Origin: an uncultured Bacteriovorax sp.
Lineage (GTDB): Bacteria; Bdellovibrionota; Bacteriovoracia; Bacteriovoracales; Bacteriovoracaceae
Length of the DNA stretch: 17,272 bases
Direction of reading: 5' to 3'
Assembly: GCA_946482295.1 (NCBI GenBank)
Contig: CAMLRB010000057.1
Span: 1 to 17,272 of the forward strand
The notes below the pieces were generated by a model. It did not search any database and had not been told where the DNA came from. It worked only from the letters and a program-made list of their open reading frames with translations. Made by a program: the position numbers and the translations under genes. Positions 15,793-17,272 of this stretch are shown piece by piece. Numbering within the stretch: position 1 is the stretch's first letter; every line of letters starts with the position of its first letter.

Positions 15793-15801
15793 TGTTATAA
15801 T
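15793..15801 (+). promoter_or_regulatory. Extended -10 promoter for the small secreted protein and SGNH gene
   Basis: TGTTATAAT is a perfect extended -10 (TGn plus TATAAT, hexamer at 15796-15801), 26 bases before the ATG at 15827. No good -35 is present, as is usual for this type. The start should be near 15808. Confidence 0.6.
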
Positions 15802-15826
15802 CAATTTAAAACCTTTCAGGATAATA

Positions 15827-16081
15827 ATGAAATATTTATTTCTCGTCCTCATCATATCTTCAAGCGCTCTAGCGACAGATAAAAAACTGTTGCCACCAAA
15901 AACTACGAAACTAAAGGCCAAGTCTGAGATATTTGACCATCCGGAGATACAGGATTCTTGTGAGGTTCTGACTCTTTGTGAAAAAGCAGCAGTAAATTAC
16001 TGCTCATCTGCTAAAGCAAAATTTCTTCGTTGTTCCGAACAATATAAAGATAATTGGATTTTGACATGCGTTTGTCTTTAA
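15827..16081 (+). CDS. Small secreted Cys-rich protein
   Basis: 84 residues; family not recognised. A typical signal peptide (MKYLFLVLIISSSALA, cleavage after Ala16) leads into a Lys/Pro/Thr-rich stretch and then a Cys-rich C-terminal half: SCEV, LCEK, YCSS, RCSE and a final TCVCL, six Cys in all, enough for three disulfides in the periplasm. AGGA lies 6 nt before the ATG. The 3' end overlaps the SGNH gene by 16 bp, so the two are probably made together. A role beside the acylation proteins is possible but unproven. Confidence 0.75.
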   Translation: MKYLFLVLIISSSALATDKKLLPPKTTKLKAKSEIFDHPEIQDSCEVLTLCEKAAVNYCSSAKAKFLRCSEQYKDNWILTCVCL

Positions 16082-17049
16082 AGTCTAAGTTGATATTAAG
16101 CACGACGAGTTTTGTGTTTCTCTTACTTGGAGTGGAATTCTTCTTAAAAACTAATTTATACCTACGGTTCTTAAACTCTCAAGAGACTTCAAGTTATTTT
16201 TATCTCACTTATGATTGGCAAAAAAAATTATATCTCACCGAGCAATCAAGCGGTGAAGACACACTCTTTTTCGGTTCATCACGCACAGCTTATGCAATAA
16301 CACCTTCAAAGAAATTTAAAAACTTAAGCCTTATTGCTGGTTCATATAAGGAGCAATTACTATTGGCCAATGTGCTTTCAAAGAAAAGAAATAAAGTTAA
16401 AAAGATTTACATTGAGCTCAATGCCATGTCAGCTACCAAGCGTCTTTTTAAGGCCATGAGTAATGAACAAAACAATAACCTTTTTTTTGACTTTGAAAGA
16501 ACACCTCCATTATTACGACATGTTTTGTACAATTCTCAAATTTTTTTACAGCGTTTTATTCTGCGGGATAGCCTGGACGCTTTAATTTCTGGCTCGAGAA
16601 CTTCTGATGATTACAGGAAAGCAAAACGAAACAATCATATCGAAGAATTTAAAGTTATTCTGAATTCAAAAGAAACAACCCTCATCCCAGGTTTAGATAT
16701 GAACTTAGAGTTTCAAGAGCGTCTTTTCAATGAGTGTGAAACAATGATTAATTGGACAACTAGTGACCCAAAAGATGATCATTCCGAAGGTTTAGCTATC
16801 TTTTCGGAATTAATTAAAAAAGTAAATCAATCTTCCAATGAAACAATTGTCTGGATACCTCCAGTACCAAATACTCATCAAATGAATGATGCTGAAGCTT
16901 CCTTAACGAATGAACTTATCAAAGTGGCTCAGCTCTATAAAGTTAAAATTCTGGACCTCAGAAAATTGAACAATATTAATTTCTTTGACTGTATACATCC
17001 CAACTTGAAAAGCAGCGCGATTATTACTGAAACACTCATTAAAAACTGA
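16066..17049 (+). CDS. Membrane-anchored SGNH-hydrolase-like protein (DltD/AlgJ-type acyltransferase partner)
   Basis: 327 residues from the ATG at 16066 (a TTG at 16054 would add four). An N-terminal membrane helix (about 8-26) places the domain in the periplasm. FFGSSRT (68-74) matches the block I nucleophile site in the GSS form also seen in DltD, and DCIHPN with Asp308 and His311 supplies the rest of the Ser-Asp-His triad. Such proteins act as the final acyl transferase or esterase beside an MBOAT protein. An MBOAT-like C-terminus is encoded convergently and overlaps the 3' end by 11 bp. Start signals are weak, consistent with coupling to the upstream secreted-protein gene. The acceptor polymer is unknown. 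Confidence 0.75.
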   Translation: MRLSLKSKLILSTTSFVFLLLGVEFFLKTNLYLRFLNSQETSSYFYLTYDWQKKLYLTEQSSGEDTLFFGSSRTAYAITPSKKFKNLSLIAGSYKEQLLLANVLSKKRNKVKKIYIELNAMSATKRLFKAMSNEQNNNLFFDFERTPPLLRHVLYNSQIFLQRFILRDSLDALISGSRTSDDYRKAKRNNHIEEFKVILNSKETTLIPGLDMNLEFQERLFNECETMINWTTSDPKDDHSEGLAIFSELIKKVNQSSNETIVWIPPVPNTHQMNDAEASLTNELIKVAQLYKVKILDLRKLNNINFFDCIHPNLKSSAIITETLIKN

Positions 17050-17272
17050 AATAAAGAAATTGTGGAGTTTTGGCCTGATAGTACATTGCAACTAAGACCA
17101 AAATGATTACATGATAAACGATGGCCACTCCATGCAAGTCGAAGTTTTGGCGTCTTTTATGAAGCCAATCAAAAAACTCAGAAAATAAAAAAAGTATTAG
17201 AAAAAAAATTGCGTTTTTAACAGTAGCTGTATTGTGAAAAGGTCGTCCCACGCTTTGGCCAAAAAGCTCTAC
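17039..17272 (-). CDS. C-terminal end of a probable MBOAT-family acyltransferase (partial)
   Basis: The frame is open from the right edge to the TAA at 17041-17039, giving 77 visible residues, so the N-terminal bulk is outside. Two hydrophobic helices are visible (AIFFLILFLFSEFFDWL and GVAIVYHVIILVLVAMYY) and the protein ends QFLYFSF. Bacterial MBOAT acyltransferases of the AlgI/PatA group commonly end in an IYFQF-like motif, and the small Dlt-system protein DltX has a comparable C-terminal aromatic motif with an essential Tyr. A convergent SGNH protein with an 11-bp overlap supports the assignment. The catalytic His lies outside the window, so the call rests on the tail, the helices and the context. 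Confidence 0.6.
   Translation of the reverse strand, partial: VELFGQSVGRPFHNTATVKNAIFFLILFLFSEFFDWLHKRRQNFDLHGVAIVYHVIILVLVAMYYQAKTPQFLYFSF

Noticed and set aside
16903..17091. 62-codon minus-strand frame at the SGNH 3' end
   Set aside because: Covers the DCIHPN catalytic block on the opposite strand and is out of frame with the MBOAT-like gene; shadow.
1..17272. CRISPR arrays, tRNA/rRNA genes, insertion sequences
   Set aside because: No regularly spaced repeats, no cloverleaf or rRNA-like stretches and no transposase-like frames were seen on reading both strands.

Overview
The window is AT-rich and carries a grpE-dnaK-dnaJ chaperone operon, a radical-SAM peptide-maturation (RiPP) locus, a glycosyltransferase pair and an envelope-acylation cluster. 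Lipoproteins, a Tat-type signal and inner-membrane acyltransferase parts point to a Gram-negative bacterium. Gene style and composition would fit Bdellovibrionota (Bacteriovorax/Halobacteriovorax-like), but that placement is inference; nothing in the window proves it.

Region 1 (1-4507, minus strand): the 5' part of a TPR lipoprotein runs off the left edge. Upstream of it lie two hairpins that end the chaperone operon, then dnaJ, dnaK and grpE (transcribed grpE>dnaK>dnaJ). A strong terminator-like hairpin sits between dnaK and dnaJ, and a heat-shock-like promoter candidate sits before grpE.

Region 2 (4604-10228, minus strand): the most interesting part. In transcription order it holds a membrane-anchored periplasmic-binding-fold protein, a radical SAM/SPASM protein fused to a peptidase-MA-like HExxH domain, a 62-residue precursor peptide ending in a Cys/Gly core with two ACGG units, a second radical SAM/SPASM enzyme, a PqqD-like RiPP recognition protein and a 2OG-Fe(II) oxygenase of Asp/Asn-hydroxylase type. 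The precursor has its own promoter with a perfect 23-bp palindrome over the -10 box. The inferred pathway: the PqqD-like protein presents the leader, one or both radical SAM enzymes and the oxygenase modify the core, and the fused protease may remove the leader. No dedicated exporter is visible.

Region 3 (10297-13517): an unknown protein translationally coupled to a GT4 glycosyltransferase (minus strand), and a divergent Tat-type DUF1513-like beta-propeller lipoprotein (plus strand).

Region 4 (13510-17272): carrier protein, SDR and AMP-forming ligase on the minus strand; a small Cys-rich secreted protein and a membrane-anchored SGNH protein on the plus strand; and the C-terminal end of what looks like an MBOAT acyltransferase entering from the right edge on the minus strand. 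Ligase + carrier + MBOAT + SGNH is the logic of the Dlt (D-alanylation) system, here with an added oxidoreductase, so it may attach an unusual acyl group to an envelope polymer or lipid. The ligase has no ordinary start codon where its homology begins.
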